From Massilia sp. IC2-278 (lineage in GTDB: Bacteria > Pseudomonadota > Gammaproteobacteria > Burkholderiales > Burkholderiaceae_D): a DNA stretch of 64,000 bases. The translations under genes and the position numbers were made by a program. The stretch's first letter is position 1. The number at the start of each line of letters is the position of its first letter. The notes beneath the pieces were generated by a model, which worked only from the letters and a program-made list of their open reading frames with translations, ran no database searches and was not told where the DNA came from. Location: assembly GCF_020708045.1 (NCBI RefSeq), contig NZ_JAJFES010000006.1, positions 124,001 to 188,000 of the forward strand. Reading direction: 5' to 3'. Of this stretch, positions 9,000-17,251 are shown piece after piece.

Positions 9000-10214
9000 T
9001 CAGGCGGCCTGCGCGCACAGGGCGCGGCCGAACAGCAGTTGCTCGCGGAAGGCCGAGACGTCGGCGCCGCGCTGGATCAGGTCGAAGTACCAGGGGCCAT
9101 CGGCCACGTCGCCGACCAGCACGGCGCCCGACAGGCGCGCACCATCGAGCACCAGGCGCTTGTACACGCCGGCGCGGCGGTCGCGCAGCACCAGTTCCTC
9201 GCTGCCCTCGCGCCCGGCGATGTCGCCGGCCGAGTACAAGTCGATGCCCGTGACCTTCAGCTTGGTGGCGGTGGCGGCCTGCACGTAGCGGCGGTGGCCG
9301 GCGCCAGCCAGGTGGGCGGCGCAGACGCGCGCCTGCTCCCACACCGGCGCCACCAGGCCGAAGGTGGCGCGCCGGTGCTGTACGCATTCGCCGACGGCGT
9401 AGATGCGCGGGTCGTAGGTCTGCAGGGTGTCGTCGACGACGATGGCGCGTTCGCAGTGCAGGCCGGCGGAACGCGCCAGCGCCACGTTCGGACGCACGCC
9501 GGCGGCCATGACCACCAGGTCAGCCGCCAATTCGGAACCGTCGGCAAACTGCACCGCCTGCACCCTGCCCGCGCCGACGATGGCCGTGGTCTGGGCGTCG
9601 AGCAGGATGCGCAAACCGGCGCGTTCCAGCGAGTCCTTCAGCAGCCGGCCCGCCTCGCCGTCGAGCTGCTGGTTCATCAGGCTCGATGCCACATGCACCA
9701 CGGTGACGTCCATGCCGCGCCGCTGCAGGGCATGCCCAGCCTCCAGCCCAAGCAGGCCGCCGCCGATGACCACCGCACGCCCTCCCCGGCGCGCCGCCGC
9801 CAGCATGGTGTCGACGTCGTGCAAGTCGCGGAAACCGACCACGCCGTCCAGGTTCGCGCCGGGAATGGGCAGCATGAAGGGCGTCGAGCCGGTGGCCAGC
9901 AGCAGGCGGTCATATGGCGCCTCGCGCCCCGACGCGGCCACCGCCACTCGGCGCTTGCGGTCGATGCGCAGAACCGGGTCGCCGGCGTGGAGGGTGATGC
10001 CGCGCTCGGCGTACCAGGCGCGCGGGTGGATCATGATCTCGTCGACCGCCTTGTCGCCGGCCAGCAGTGGCGAGAGCAGCACGCGGTTGTAATTCCCGTG
10101 CGGCTCGGCGCCGAAGACGGTGATGTCGTACAGGTCCGGGGCCAGCTTCAGCACTTCCTCGACCGTGCGCATGCCGGCCATGCCGTTGCCGACCACGACC
10201 AGGCGCGGCTTCAC
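9000..10214 (-). CDS. NAD(P)/FAD-dependent oxidoreductase of the nas operon
   Basis: 404 residues from a GTG (VKPRLVVVGNGMAGMRTVEE) that overlaps the nirD stop by 4 bases (GTGA). Two Rossmann motifs are visible: GNGMAG at the N-terminus and VIGGGLLGLEAG near residue 150. It matches the N-terminal FAD domain of NirB, without the Fe-S or siroheme parts, and so resembles the NasB-type or NirB-paralogue electron-transfer subunit that feeds nitrate reductase. An upstream in-frame ATG at 10289 would overlap nirD by about 79 bases and is less likely. Role as NasA reductase is inferred from position. Confidence 0.82.
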   Translation of the reverse strand: MKPRLVVVGNGMAGMRTVEEVLKLAPDLYDITVFGAEPHGNYNRVLLSPLLAGDKAVDEIMIHPRAWYAERGITLHAGDPVLRIDRKRRVAVAASGREAPYDRLLLATGSTPFMLPIPGANLDGVVGFRDLHDVDTMLAAARRGGRAVVIGGGLLGLEAGHALQRRGMDVTVVHVASSLMNQQLDGEAGRLLKDSLERAGLRILLDAQTTAIVGAGRVQAVQFADGSELAADLVVMAAGVRPNVALARSAGLHCERAIVVDDTLQTYDPRIYAVGECVQHRRATFGLVAPVWEQARVCAAHLAGAGHRRYVQAATATKLKVTGIDLYSAGDIAGREGSEELVLRDRRAGVYKRLVLDGARLSGAVLVGDVADGPWYFDLIQRGADVSAFREQLLFGRALCAQAA

Positions 10215-10552
10215 GTGGCCACCCACACGGTGCCGTTCTCGACCCGCACCGGATAGCTGGCCACCGAATGCGCTTCGGATTCCAGGCATTCGCCGGTCGC
10301 CAGGTCGAAATGCTGCTTGTAGATCGGCGAAGCGACGACGACCCGCTCGCCGATGCTGCCGACCAGCCCGCGCGAGAGCACGGCCGCATGCGAGTGCGGG
10401 TCGTAGTTATCGATGGCGAACAGGCGCTTCTCCCCTACCCGGAACACCGCCACCTGGCGGCCACCCAGCAATGCACACACGCCGGTATCCGGCACGATGT
10501 CCTCGATTGCGCACACGGCGCTCCACTCCTGCAATTGAAGGTCTCGATGCAT
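10211..10552 (-). CDS. nirD: Nitrite reductase small subunit
   Basis: 113 residues, Rieske-like fold, starting MHRDLQLQEW. As in other NirD proteins the cluster ligands of true Rieske proteins are absent: the block reads YDPHSHAAV instead of C-x-H ... C-x2-H. NirD is the small subunit of cytoplasmic NADH-nitrite reductase. It follows nirB by about 10 bases and overlaps the next gene by 4. Confidence 0.92.
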   Translation of the reverse strand: MHRDLQLQEWSAVCAIEDIVPDTGVCALLGGRQVAVFRVGEKRLFAIDNYDPHSHAAVLSRGLVGSIGERVVVASPIYKQHFDLATGECLESEAHSVASYPVRVENGTVWVAT

Positions 10553-10562
10553 GGCGTTCTCC

Positions 10563-13088
10563 TCAGGCCGACGCCACGATGGGAATCGTGCGGCGGCGTT
10601 CTTCGATCGTGGCCGGGCGGATCTGGCCGCGCTCCGGCATGAAGACGACGTTCGCATCCGGCGCGTCGCTGTTCACAAAGGTGCGGAAGCGCTTGCGCAC
10701 TTCCGGGTCCTCGACCGCGTTCTTCCATTCGCAGGCATAGGTATCGACCACGTGCTGCATCTCGCTCTCCAGCTCCGCGCCGATGCCCAGGCTGTCCTGC
10801 ACCACCACCTGCTTCAGGTAATCGAGCCCGCCTTCCAGGTTCTCGCGCCAGGTGCTGGTGCGCTGCAGGCGGTCTGCGGTGCGCACATAGAACATGAGGA
10901 AGCGGTCGACCAGCCGCACCACCGCCGCTTCATCCAGGCCGCCTGCCAGCAGCTCGGCGTGGCGCGGCTTCATGCCGCCATTCCCGCACACGTACAGGTT
11001 CCAGCCTTTTTCGGTGGCGATCAGGCCGACGTCCTTGCCCTGCGCCTCGGCGCATTCGCGGGTGCAGCCGGACACGCCGAACTTCACCTTGTGCGGCGTG
11101 CGCAAGCCCTTGTAGCGGTGCTCGAGGGCGATGGCAAATCCCGCGCTGTCGCCCACGCCGAAGCGGCACCAGGTCGAGCCGACGCAGGACTTCACCGTGC
11201 GCAGCGACTTGCCGTAGGCGTGGCCGGATTCGAAGCCGGCTGCGATCAATTCTTCCCAGATCGGCGGCAACTGCTCGACGCGGGCGCCGAACAAATCGAC
11301 GCGCTGGCCGCCGGTGATCTTGGTGTACAGGCCGTACTTCTTGGCGATCTGGCCGACCGCGATCAGGCCGTCGGCCGTGACCTCGCCGCCCGGCATGCGC
11401 GGCACCACGGAATACGTGCCGTCCTTCTGGATATTCCCGAGGAAGTAATCGTTCGAATCCTGCAGGCTGGCGTGCTCGGGCTTCAAAACGAAGTCGTTCC
11501 AGGTCGAGGCCAGGATGTTCGCCGCCACCGGCTTGCAGACTTCGCAGCCCAGGCCGGAACCATGGCGCTCCAGCAGTTCGCCGAAACTGCGGATGCGCCC
11601 CACGCGCACCAGGTGGTGCAGTTCCTGGCGCGAGTACGCGAAGTGTTCGCACAGCGCCCGGCTCACCGCCACGCCCCCCTTCGCCAGTTCCGCGTTCAGC
11701 ACCTGCGTCACCAGCGGCACGCAGCCGCCGCAGGCGGTGCCGGCGCCGGTACACTTCTTCAGCGCGCCGATGCTGGTGGCGCCGTTCGCCACCGCTTCGC
11801 ACAGCGTCCCTTTCGAGACGTCATTGCAGGAGCAGACCTGGGCGCTGGCTGGCAAAGCATCGACACCGAGGCCGCGCACTGGAACACCTTCAGCCTGCGG
11901 CAGGATCAGGAACTCGGGCGCCGCCGGCAGCGGCATGCCGTTCAGCGCCATCTGCAGCAGCGTGCCGTACTGCGCGGCGTCGCCAACCAGCACCGCGCCC
12001 AGCAGGCGCTTGCCGCAATCCGAGACGACGATCTTTTTATACGTCTGCCTGCGCTCGTCGAGGAACTGGTAGCTGCGGCTGCCACTGGTTGTGCCATGGG
12101 CGTCGCCGATGCTGGCCACGTCCACGCCCATCAGTTTCAGCTTGGTGCTCAGATCCGCGCCGGCAAAGCCGCCCGGCGCACCCAGCACGTGACGCGCCGC
12201 GGTGCGCGCCATGTCGTAGCCCGGCGCCACCAGGCCGAACAGCTGGCCATTCCAGGCTGCGCATTCGCCGACGGCGTAGATGTCCGGGTCGGAGCTCAGG
12301 CAGTTGGCGTCGATGGCGACGCCGCCGCGCGGGCCGAGCGCCAGGCCGGCGGCGCGCGCCAGTTCGTCGCGCGGGCGGATGCCGGCCGAGAACACGATCA
12401 TGTCGGTTTCCAACGCGCTGCCGTCGGCGAACTCCATGCGGTGCGTGGCCTCGGCACCGTCGACGATGGCGAGCGTATTCTTGCCCGTGTGGACGCGCAC
12501 GCCGAGTTCTTCGATGCGCCCGCGTAGCACGCGCGCACCGGGATCGTCGACCTGCACCGCCATCAAACGCGGCGCGAACTCGACCACGTGCGCCTCCAGG
12601 CCGAGGTCGCGCAGCGCCTTGGCGCATTCCAGTCCCAGCAAGCCGCCGCCCACCACCACGCCGCTGCGCGAGCGTGCGCCGCACTCGCGCATCGCTTCCA
12701 GGTCTTCGATGGTGCGGTAGACGAAACAGTCGTGACGGTCGCGCCCCGGCACCGGCGGCACGAAAGGCGAGGAACCGGTGGCCAGCACCAGCTTGTCGTA
12801 GGCCAGCCGTTCACCGCTGTCCAGCGTCACGGTGTGCGCGGCACGGTCGATGCCGGTCACCTTGGCGTTCAGCTTCAGCTCCAGGTTCGGGCGCTCGAAG
12901 AAGCCGGGTGCGACCAGCGACAGGTCGTCCGCCGTTTTCCCGGCAAAGAATTCGGACAGGTGCACGCGGTCGTAGGCCGGGCGCGGCTCTTCGCCCAGCA
13001 CCGTGATGTGCAGGTGCGGTGCCGCGGCGGCCAGGGATTCGACGAACTTGTGGCCCACCATGCCGTGGCCGATGACGATGATCTTCAT
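10563..13088 (-). CDS. nirB: NADH-dependent nitrite reductase large subunit
   Basis: 841 residues from MKIIVIGHGMVGHKF, preceded by GAGGAGAGCAAC; a 24-codon in-frame upstream extension overlaps the narK end and is not used. Domains in order: FAD/NADH-binding (residues 1-300), BFD [2Fe-2S] (CSCNDVSKG ... ACGGC, about 425-470), and siroheme/[4Fe-4S] sulfite-nitrite reductase repeats with GVSGCTRECAE and a later CGNGG block. It reduces nitrite to ammonium in the cytoplasm using NADH. Second gene of the narK operon. Confidence 0.94.
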   Translation of the reverse strand: MKIIVIGHGMVGHKFVESLAAAAPHLHITVLGEEPRPAYDRVHLSEFFAGKTADDLSLVAPGFFERPNLELKLNAKVTGIDRAAHTVTLDSGERLAYDKLVLATGSSPFVPPVPGRDRHDCFVYRTIEDLEAMRECGARSRSGVVVGGGLLGLECAKALRDLGLEAHVVEFAPRLMAVQVDDPGARVLRGRIEELGVRVHTGKNTLAIVDGAEATHRMEFADGSALETDMIVFSAGIRPRDELARAAGLALGPRGGVAIDANCLSSDPDIYAVGECAAWNGQLFGLVAPGYDMARTAARHVLGAPGGFAGADLSTKLKLMGVDVASIGDAHGTTSGSRSYQFLDERRQTYKKIVVSDCGKRLLGAVLVGDAAQYGTLLQMALNGMPLPAAPEFLILPQAEGVPVRGLGVDALPASAQVCSCNDVSKGTLCEAVANGATSIGALKKCTGAGTACGGCVPLVTQVLNAELAKGGVAVSRALCEHFAYSRQELHHLVRVGRIRSFGELLERHGSGLGCEVCKPVAANILASTWNDFVLKPEHASLQDSNDYFLGNIQKDGTYSVVPRMPGGEVTADGLIAVGQIAKKYGLYTKITGGQRVDLFGARVEQLPPIWEELIAAGFESGHAYGKSLRTVKSCVGSTWCRFGVGDSAGFAIALEHRYKGLRTPHKVKFGVSGCTRECAEAQGKDVGLIATEKGWNLYVCGNGGMKPRHAELLAGGLDEAAVVRLVDRFLMFYVRTADRLQRTSTWRENLEGGLDYLKQVVVQDSLGIGAELESEMQHVVDTYACEWKNAVEDPEVRKRFRTFVNSDAPDANVVFMPERGQIRPATIEERRRTIPIVASA

Positions 13089-13098
13089 GTTGCTCTCC

Positions 13099-14394
13099 TC
13101 AGGCGGCGCTGGCCGCCGGTGCAGCCACGGCTGCATTCCCAAACCTGGCGCCGAGCGCACACAGGCTCGACGCCGCTACCAGTACGCCCAGGATGATCAG
13201 GGTCTGGCGCAGGTCGCCCGTCCCTTTCATCAGGAAGCCCGCCAGCACGGCGCCCACGTTGCCACCGGCGCCGACGATGCCGGCCACGCCGCCCAGCGCC
13301 GTCGGCGCCACGAAGGGCACCAGCGCATAGGTGGCGCCGCAGGCCATGTGGGTGAACAAACCGAAGCACAGCATGGCGATCAAGGCAAAGGCGACGCCGT
13401 CGGCATTCGCGAACCACAGCAGGCCCAGTCCCTCGCCGATCATCAGCAGGAACAGCACGGTGACGCGGCTGTTCAAGTCGCCGCGTGCGGCAAAGCGGTC
13501 CGACATCCAGCCACCGAGTGCGCGGGCAAACAGCGCCAGCAGGCCGAAGCTGCCTGCCGCAAGACCGGCCGCACCGAGCGAAAGGCCGAAACGCTCGACG
13601 TAGTACACGGCGGCGATGTTGTGGATGAAGATCTCGATGCCGAAGCAGGCGCCGTAGGTGACGAACAGCAGCCAGGCGCGGTGGTTGCAGCAGGCGGCGC
13701 GGAAGCTCGCCCAGCCGCCCTTGCCGCCGGATTCAAAGGCGACGCCGGCCTTGCGCAGTTCGCTGAAGTTACCCGCCGGGCAGTCCTGCGTGTAGCGCCA
13801 GTAGACAAAGGCCATGACCAGCATCGCCACGCCCGGCACCACCAGCGCCACGCGCCAGCCCAGGGTTTCGCTGACCCCGGCCATGACGATGGCGCCCAGC
13901 AGCAGCGGCATCAGCGCCTGCGCCGCACCGCCGCCGGCATTGCCCCAGCCTGCCGCGGTGGCATTCGCCGTGCCGACCACCTTGGGCGCGAACATCACCG
14001 AGGTGTGGTACTGGGTGATGACGAAGCTGGCACCGACAGCGCCGATCCCGAGGCGAAACAGCAGGAAGCTTTCGTAGCTCTGGGCCAGCGCCACGCCGAT
14101 CACGGGAATCGCGCCTAGCAGCAGCAGGCCGGTGTAGGTTTTACGTGGACCGTAGCGATCGCACAGCGGGCCAACCACCAGGCGCACCAGGATCGTGATG
14201 GCGACGGCGGCGATGTTGATATTGGCGATCTGCGCCATCGACAGGCCGAATTCGCCCTTAATGACCGGCATCAGCGGTGCGCAGGCGAACCAGGCGAAGA
14301 AGCAGACGAAGAAGGCCACCCAGGTCAGGTGGAAGGCCCGCATTTGCGGGGTGTTGAAGGAAAAGAGTCGGATACTGCTTGCTTTGCTGGCCAT
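13099..14394 (-). CDS. narK: Nitrate/nitrite MFS transporter
   Basis: 431 residues with about 12 hydrophobic segments. It has the NarK/NasA-family features: FAWFACAPLMPVI in helix 1, GPLCDRYGPRKTY between helices 2 and 3, and the glycine-rich signatures GWGNAGGGAAQ and GIVGAGGNVGAV. It imports nitrate and/or exports nitrite across the inner membrane. It is the first gene after the sigma-54 promoter and ANTAR leader. Symbol narK is used in the family sense; in this context nasA-type uptake is the probable job. Confidence 0.9.
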   Translation of the reverse strand: MASKASSIRLFSFNTPQMRAFHLTWVAFFVCFFAWFACAPLMPVIKGEFGLSMAQIANINIAAVAITILVRLVVGPLCDRYGPRKTYTGLLLLGAIPVIGVALAQSYESFLLFRLGIGAVGASFVITQYHTSVMFAPKVVGTANATAAGWGNAGGGAAQALMPLLLGAIVMAGVSETLGWRVALVVPGVAMLVMAFVYWRYTQDCPAGNFSELRKAGVAFESGGKGGWASFRAACCNHRAWLLFVTYGACFGIEIFIHNIAAVYYVERFGLSLGAAGLAAGSFGLLALFARALGGWMSDRFAARGDLNSRVTVLFLLMIGEGLGLLWFANADGVAFALIAMLCFGLFTHMACGATYALVPFVAPTALGGVAGIVGAGGNVGAVLAGFLMKGTGDLRQTLIILGVLVAASSLCALGARFGNAAVAAPAASAA

Positions 14395-14424
14395 GATCGT
14401 CCCTCGTTTTTAGACTGACAGGCG

Positions 14425-14473
14425 AAAAAAAAGGCGTCCGCATCCCGAGGCCGTGGCCTGGAAAGCGGACGCC
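14425..14473 (-). terminator. Leader terminator upstream of narK
   Basis: On the minus strand GGCGTCCGC ... GCGGACGCC (9-bp perfect stem) is followed by eight T residues, all within the untranslated leader of narK. Its 5' arm overlaps the second ANTAR hairpin, so the two structures exclude each other. Confidence 0.9.
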
Positions 14474-14533
14474 GTTGTCCGGGTGCCGGCCCCTCGCTGG
14501 GCTGGCTGAATGTAAAGGGATCGCCGTTGATCC
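14466..14533 (-). promoter_or_regulatory. ANTAR-type double-hairpin antiterminator
   Basis: Minus strand: hairpin 1 GGATC-AACGGC-GATCC (14533-14518) and hairpin 2 CGGAC-AACGGC-GTCCG (14481-14466). Both hexaloops are identical and have A at position 1 and G at position 4, the established ANTAR target signature. Hairpin 2 uses the bases that form the 5' arm of the following terminator. NasT, encoded just upstream, has an ANTAR domain and is the expected ligand, held back by NasS without nitrate. Confidence 0.88.
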
Positions 14534-14546
14534 TGCTGGTGGAGTT

Positions 14547-14563
14547 TGCAAGAGCCGTGCCAG
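14547..14563 (-). promoter_or_regulatory. Sigma-54 promoter of the nas operon
   Basis: Minus-strand TGGCAC-GGCTC-TTGCA matches the -24/-12 consensus (TGGCAC N5 TTGC) exactly. Transcription would start near 14537, just upstream of ANTAR hairpin 1. NtrC sites were not clearly resolved upstream (14600-14652). Confidence 0.82.
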
Positions 14564-14653
14564 CCAGCCAGCGGGGCATGGGCGCTTAGTGCGCGGCCGG
14601 CTGCGCCTCATTGCAGTGCACCATGCGCGAAAATGATGCGCTGCGGCGCACCG

Positions 14654-15817
14654 CTACCGCAAGTCGTGGATCGCGAACGCGCGTGCGTAAGCGGCGGGAT
14701 CGCTGCCGTCCCACACCCGTCCGTCGATGAGGGTCGAACTGCGCATTGCCGTGTCAGGCAGGGCCACGCCGGCCAGCTGCGCCGCTTCGCGGTACAAATC
14801 GATATGGTTGACCTGGGCGGCGACGGCACGGTAATCCGGGTCCGCGGCCAGCAGGCCCCAGCGCCGCTGCTGGGTCAGGAACCACATGCCGTCGGACAGC
14901 CAGGGGAAGCAGGCGGCGCCCTCTCCGAAGAAGCGCAGCGACGGCCAGTCGCCCCGGCGCGGCAGCAGGCAGGCGCGCAGCAGTTCCACGCCCGTGTTGA
15001 CGTAGGCGGCACTGGCCAGCACCTCGGCCGCCGCTTCGCGGTTCACCGGCGAGGCGTCGAGCCAGCGCGCCGTGTCGAGCAGGGCCGCCACCAGGGCGCG
15101 GCAGGCGTGCGGATGCGCCGCGACGAAATCGGCGCGCGCGCCCAGCGCCTTGCCCGGATGGTCGGGCCAGACCTGGCTGCTCGGCGCCACCAGCGCACCG
15201 GCGCCGCCCTGCAGCGCACGCCGGCTCCAGGGTTCGCCCGCACAGAAGCCGTCCATGTGGCCGGCCTCCAGGTTGGCCGCCATCTGCCCGGGCGGCACGG
15301 TGACCAGCGTGGCATCCTTCAAGGGATCGATGCCGGCGGCGGCCAGCCAGTAGCACAGCCACATGGCGTGGTTCCCGGTCGGGAAGGTGTGGGCGAAGGT
15401 GTAGCGGCGCGCCTGCGCACGCATCAGCGCGGCGAGCCCGGCGCCATCGCGTGCACCGCGTTCGGCGAGGGCGCGCGACAGCACGATGGACTGGCCGTTC
15501 TGGTTCAGGTTCATCAGCAAGGCCATGTCGCGCGGCGCCGAGCCGATGCCCATCTGGAGGCCGTACAGCAGGCCATACAAGGCCTGGGCCGCATCGAGCT
15601 CGCCCGTGTTCAGGCGGTCGCGCATGGCCGACCACGAGTGCTGGCGTTCCAGCACCAGGCGGATGCCGTACTTCTCGTCGAAGCCGAGTACGGAGGCCAT
15701 CACCAGCGGCGCGCAATCGGCCAGCGGCATGAAACCGATCCGCAGTTCCGTCTTTTCCGGCTGGTCGCTGCCTGCCGCGTAGGCGCCCTGCCCGCCCTGC
15801 CCCAGCAAACCCGTCAT
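14654..15817 (-). CDS. nasS: Nitrate sensor NasS (NrtA-like)
   Basis: 387 residues from MTGLLGQGGQGAYAA; the ATG overlaps the nasT stop (ATGA). Resembles the periplasmic nitrate-binding NrtA family (LRIGFMPLADCAPLVMAS ..., PPGQMAANLEAGHMDGFCAGEPW) but has no signal peptide, as expected for the cytoplasmic sensor NasS. In known systems NasS binds NasT and releases it when nitrate or nitrite is present. Gene order nasT-nasS-narK supports this. Confidence 0.9.
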   Translation of the reverse strand: MTGLLGQGGQGAYAAGSDQPEKTELRIGFMPLADCAPLVMASVLGFDEKYGIRLVLERQHSWSAMRDRLNTGELDAAQALYGLLYGLQMGIGSAPRDMALLMNLNQNGQSIVLSRALAERGARDGAGLAALMRAQARRYTFAHTFPTGNHAMWLCYWLAAAGIDPLKDATLVTVPPGQMAANLEAGHMDGFCAGEPWSRRALQGGAGALVAPSSQVWPDHPGKALGARADFVAAHPHACRALVAALLDTARWLDASPVNREAAAEVLASAAYVNTGVELLRACLLPRRGDWPSLRFFGEGAACFPWLSDGMWFLTQQRRWGLLAADPDYRAVAAQVNHIDLYREAAQLAGVALPDTAMRSSTLIDGRVWDGSDPAAYARAFAIHDLR

Positions 15818-16476
15818 GTATGTCCTTTCGCAGCCGGGGCCTGGCCCAGCAAATCCTCGACGTCGAGGATGCGCTGCGCGACCTCGGCCAGTCTCAGGTT
15901 CTTGTTCATCGCCAGGCTGCGCAGGCGGCCGTAGGCTTCTTCTTCCTTCAGGCGGTAGCGCGCCATCAGCACGCCCTTGGCGCGCTCGACCACCTTGCGC
16001 TCGGCCAGCTTCTGGCGCGTGTCGGCCAGTTCGCCCAGCAGTTGCTGCTCGCGCCGGAAGCGCGCCAGCGCCACGTCGAGCACGGGCCGCACGCGCTCGG
16101 CCTGCAGGCCAGCCACGATATAGGCCGAGACCCCGGCCGCCATCGCCGCCTCCATCGCCGGGGCGCTGTGGTCTTCGGTGAACAGGACGATGGGGCGGCG
16201 TTCGTCGCGGGTGGCGATCACGATGTGTTCGAGCACGTCGCGCGCATCGGATTCGCTGTCGACGATGATCAGGTCCGGCTGCAGCTGGGCCACGCGCTCG
16301 GGCAGGAAGATATCCGGCGGCAGCGAGGCGACGATGTCGTAGCCCGACTCCAGCAGCCCGATGCGCAGCGCCGTGTTGCGCTCGTGCCGGGCGGCGAGCG
16401 CGGCATCGTCGTGGCCGGATGTGTCGGCGGTGACGACGACGATGCGCAGGCTGCGGGGTGGGTGGCTGGATTTCAT
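15814..16476 (-). CDS. nasT: ANTAR-domain antiterminator NasT
   Basis: 220 residues from MKSSHPPRSLRIVVV; a longer in-frame ORF adds 20 non-conserved residues. The receiver-like domain (LIIVDSES, about residues 15-130) is followed by an ANTAR domain (QKLAERKVVERAKGVLMARY ... EEAYGRLRSLAM, about 145-205). ANTAR proteins bind RNA double hairpins and prevent terminator formation. A matching RNA lies in front of narK, two genes downstream. Confidence 0.92.
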   Translation of the reverse strand: MKSSHPPRSLRIVVVTADTSGHDDAALAARHERNTALRIGLLESGYDIVASLPPDIFLPERVAQLQPDLIIVDSESDARDVLEHIVIATRDERRPIVLFTEDHSAPAMEAAMAAGVSAYIVAGLQAERVRPVLDVALARFRREQQLLGELADTRQKLAERKVVERAKGVLMARYRLKEEEAYGRLRSLAMNKNLRLAEVAQRILDVEDLLGQAPAAKGHT

Positions 16477-16548
16477 GCCGATGAGGAATGCAAGAAGCGG
16501 GCCACACGGGCCTAACCGCGTGCCCCATGATCTCACCGCGGCATTGAC

Positions 16549-16580
16549 CGTACGGTGGGCACTCCGTGCCCACGCGGTAC
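16549..16580 (+). repeat. REP element
   Basis: CGTACGGTGGGCACTCCGTG followed by CCCACGCGGTAC; forward member of an inverted pair with 16707-16738. Confidence 0.8.
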
Positions 16581-16706
16581 GAACGTCTCCTTTTGATCAC
16601 GTGCCTCGGCTTGTCGCTCGCGAGGTATCACCTGGCCACGATCCGCCGGCGGCTCACGGCTATTGCGCGAGCGACACCTCACCGCACGTAGGCGCCGGAT
16701 GTGTGC

Positions 16707-16738
16707 GTACCGCGTGGGCACAGAGTGCCCACCCTACG
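16707..16738 (-). repeat. REP element, inverted partner
   Basis: Reads GTACCGCGTGGGCACAGAGT then GCCCACCCTACG; pairs with 16549-16580, with about 125 bases between. No gene lies between nasT and the promoter at 16888. Confidence 0.8.
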
Positions 16739-16887
16739 TCCATCATACTTCCAGGGTACAGAGGCCTCCCGTAAGCAATCGACGCATCATACGGTTTTGT
16801 TGCAGTCGAGATATATCAGCCGTAAATATCGCCGTGTATGACAAACGATAAATCATAAGCACAGCTTATCGCGGACATAATGAACAT

Positions 16888-16940
16888 AAAGTTTATTTAT
16901 GAGAATAGGCGTTCTATACTGCAACGCAACATCGCCGTAT
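16888..16940 (+). promoter_or_regulatory. Conserved promoter/leader motif, copy 2
   Basis: AAAGTTTATTTATG, 13 variable bases, TATACTGCAACGCAACATC: -35 TTTATT (16892-16897), 17-base spacer, -10 TATACT (16915-16920), then the same GCAACGCAACATC block as copy 1 at 5706. It precedes a 35-codon gene. Confidence 0.65.
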
Positions 16941-16981
16941 TGACCAACCACCGCGCTGACCAGCGCAAGAAAGGTTTGACC

Positions 16982-17089
16982 ATGATCGCTCTCGAATACC
17001 TGCCAGTTGGCCTCGCCGTTCTCGCCGTCGTTGCACGCATCGCCATGTTCCTGCCGCGCCAGCCGAAGTCGCAGAACCAGGCTGCCTGA
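16982..17089 (+). CDS. Small single-pass membrane protein, 35 residues
   Basis: MIALEYLPVGLAVLAVVARI forms one membrane helix, followed by a basic, polar tail (RQPKSQNQAA). The ATG follows AAGAAAGGTTTGACC, a good ribosome site. The conserved promoter motif and the ribosome site are the main support; no family is recognised. It could be a stress-type small membrane protein. Confidence 0.55.
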   Translation: MIALEYLPVGLAVLAVVARIAMFLPRQPKSQNQAA

Positions 17090-17251
17090 GCCGCTGTAAT
17101 AGTTCGAACACCCGTGTAAACACAGCAATACGCGGGTAACAATTCTTGCGGATTATTCATCCGCGAACTGCCCTGTCGCATGGTGGCTGAGCTAGAATGC
17201 ATTCGCAATTTCTAGCCAGAAAGCTATTTCGCTAACCAACCACCATTCACG

